From Gammaproteobacteria bacterium (GTDB lineage Bacteria > Pseudomonadota > Gammaproteobacteria > Steroidobacterales > Steroidobacteraceae), in assembly GCA_030040235.1 (NCBI GenBank), contig JASHUC010000031.1, positions 1 through 6,006 on the forward strand: 6,006 nucleotides of DNA, read 5' to 3'. The translations under genes were made by a program, and so were the position numbers. The notes under the pieces are model-generated. The model ran no database searches. It had not been told where the DNA came from and saw nothing but the letters and a program-made list of their open reading frames with translations. This document shows positions 5,979 to 6,006 of the stretch, piece by piece; the first letter of the stretch is position 1; every line of letters begins with the position of its first letter.

Positions 5979-6006
5979 CGATCTCTCCGCACGTGCATAT
6001 ATATTA
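5979..6006 (-). promoter_or_regulatory. Leader of the vapBC pair: SD, palindrome, AT-rich box
   Basis: Reading toward the antitoxin on the - strand, the segment has AT-rich TAATATATAT (6006-5997), which could include a -10 element, then the perfect palindrome GCACGTGC (5996-5989). GGAGAG (5988-5983) follows, 4 nt before the ATG. A palindrome between promoter and start is where an autorepressing VapB would bind, but 8 bp is short and the window ends here, so no -35 can be judged. The Shine-Dalgarno is convincing; the operator is a guess. Confidence 0.4.

Noticed and set aside
1..6006. CRISPR array, tRNA/rRNA genes, insertion-sequence ends
   Set aside because: No regularly spaced repeats, no tRNA-like cloverleaf or rRNA sequence, and no transposase or terminal inverted repeats were found.

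Overview
The window is GC-rich, with tightly packed genes, GTG/ATG starts and high GC at third codon positions. This fits a member of the Pseudomonadota; the exact order cannot be fixed from the sequence, and nothing here is a taxonomic marker. No rRNA, tRNA, CRISPR array, transposase or integrase is visible.

Positions 1-3334 (+ strand) hold two tandem paralogous genes for tetratricopeptide-repeat (TPR) proteins. The first enters from outside the window, so only its last 440 residues are seen. The second is complete (666 aa): an N-terminal cytoplasmic helical region, one membrane segment (about residues 98-117), a small alpha/beta domain, and a long TPR region predicted to be periplasmic. The genes are 10 bp apart, and the Shine-Dalgarno sequence of the second overlaps the stop codon of the first. 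They are about 91% identical over a 44-residue C-terminal tail but strongly diverged elsewhere.

Positions 3335-3642 carry no confident gene on the + strand. The stretch holds some short hairpins, a weak promoter-like match, and on the - strand a possible small gene (about 55 aa) with a good ribosome-binding site but an apparent one-base frameshift.

Positions 3643-5529 (+ strand) encode a TIR - TolB-like - TPR protein (628 aa) that keeps the glutamate expected for TIR NAD+ hydrolysis. Its TolB-like and C-terminal parts belong to a family usually seen fused to class III adenylate/guanylate cyclases or DNA-binding domains. Here a TIR domain occupies the effector position.

Positions 5554-5978 (- strand, convergent) are a VapBC-type toxin-antitoxin pair: an intact AbrB-like antitoxin and a PIN-domain toxin cut to 64 residues, so lacking its C-terminal catalytic acidic residues. 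The truncation point lies within about 25-40 bp of the TIR gene's stop codon, which suggests a recombination boundary.

Working model (inference): two membrane-anchored TPR proteins sense or scaffold on the periplasmic side, and a cytosolic TIR-TPR protein is a possible NAD+-consuming or signalling effector. The three genes would form a signalling or defence module placed next to a decayed toxin-antitoxin locus.
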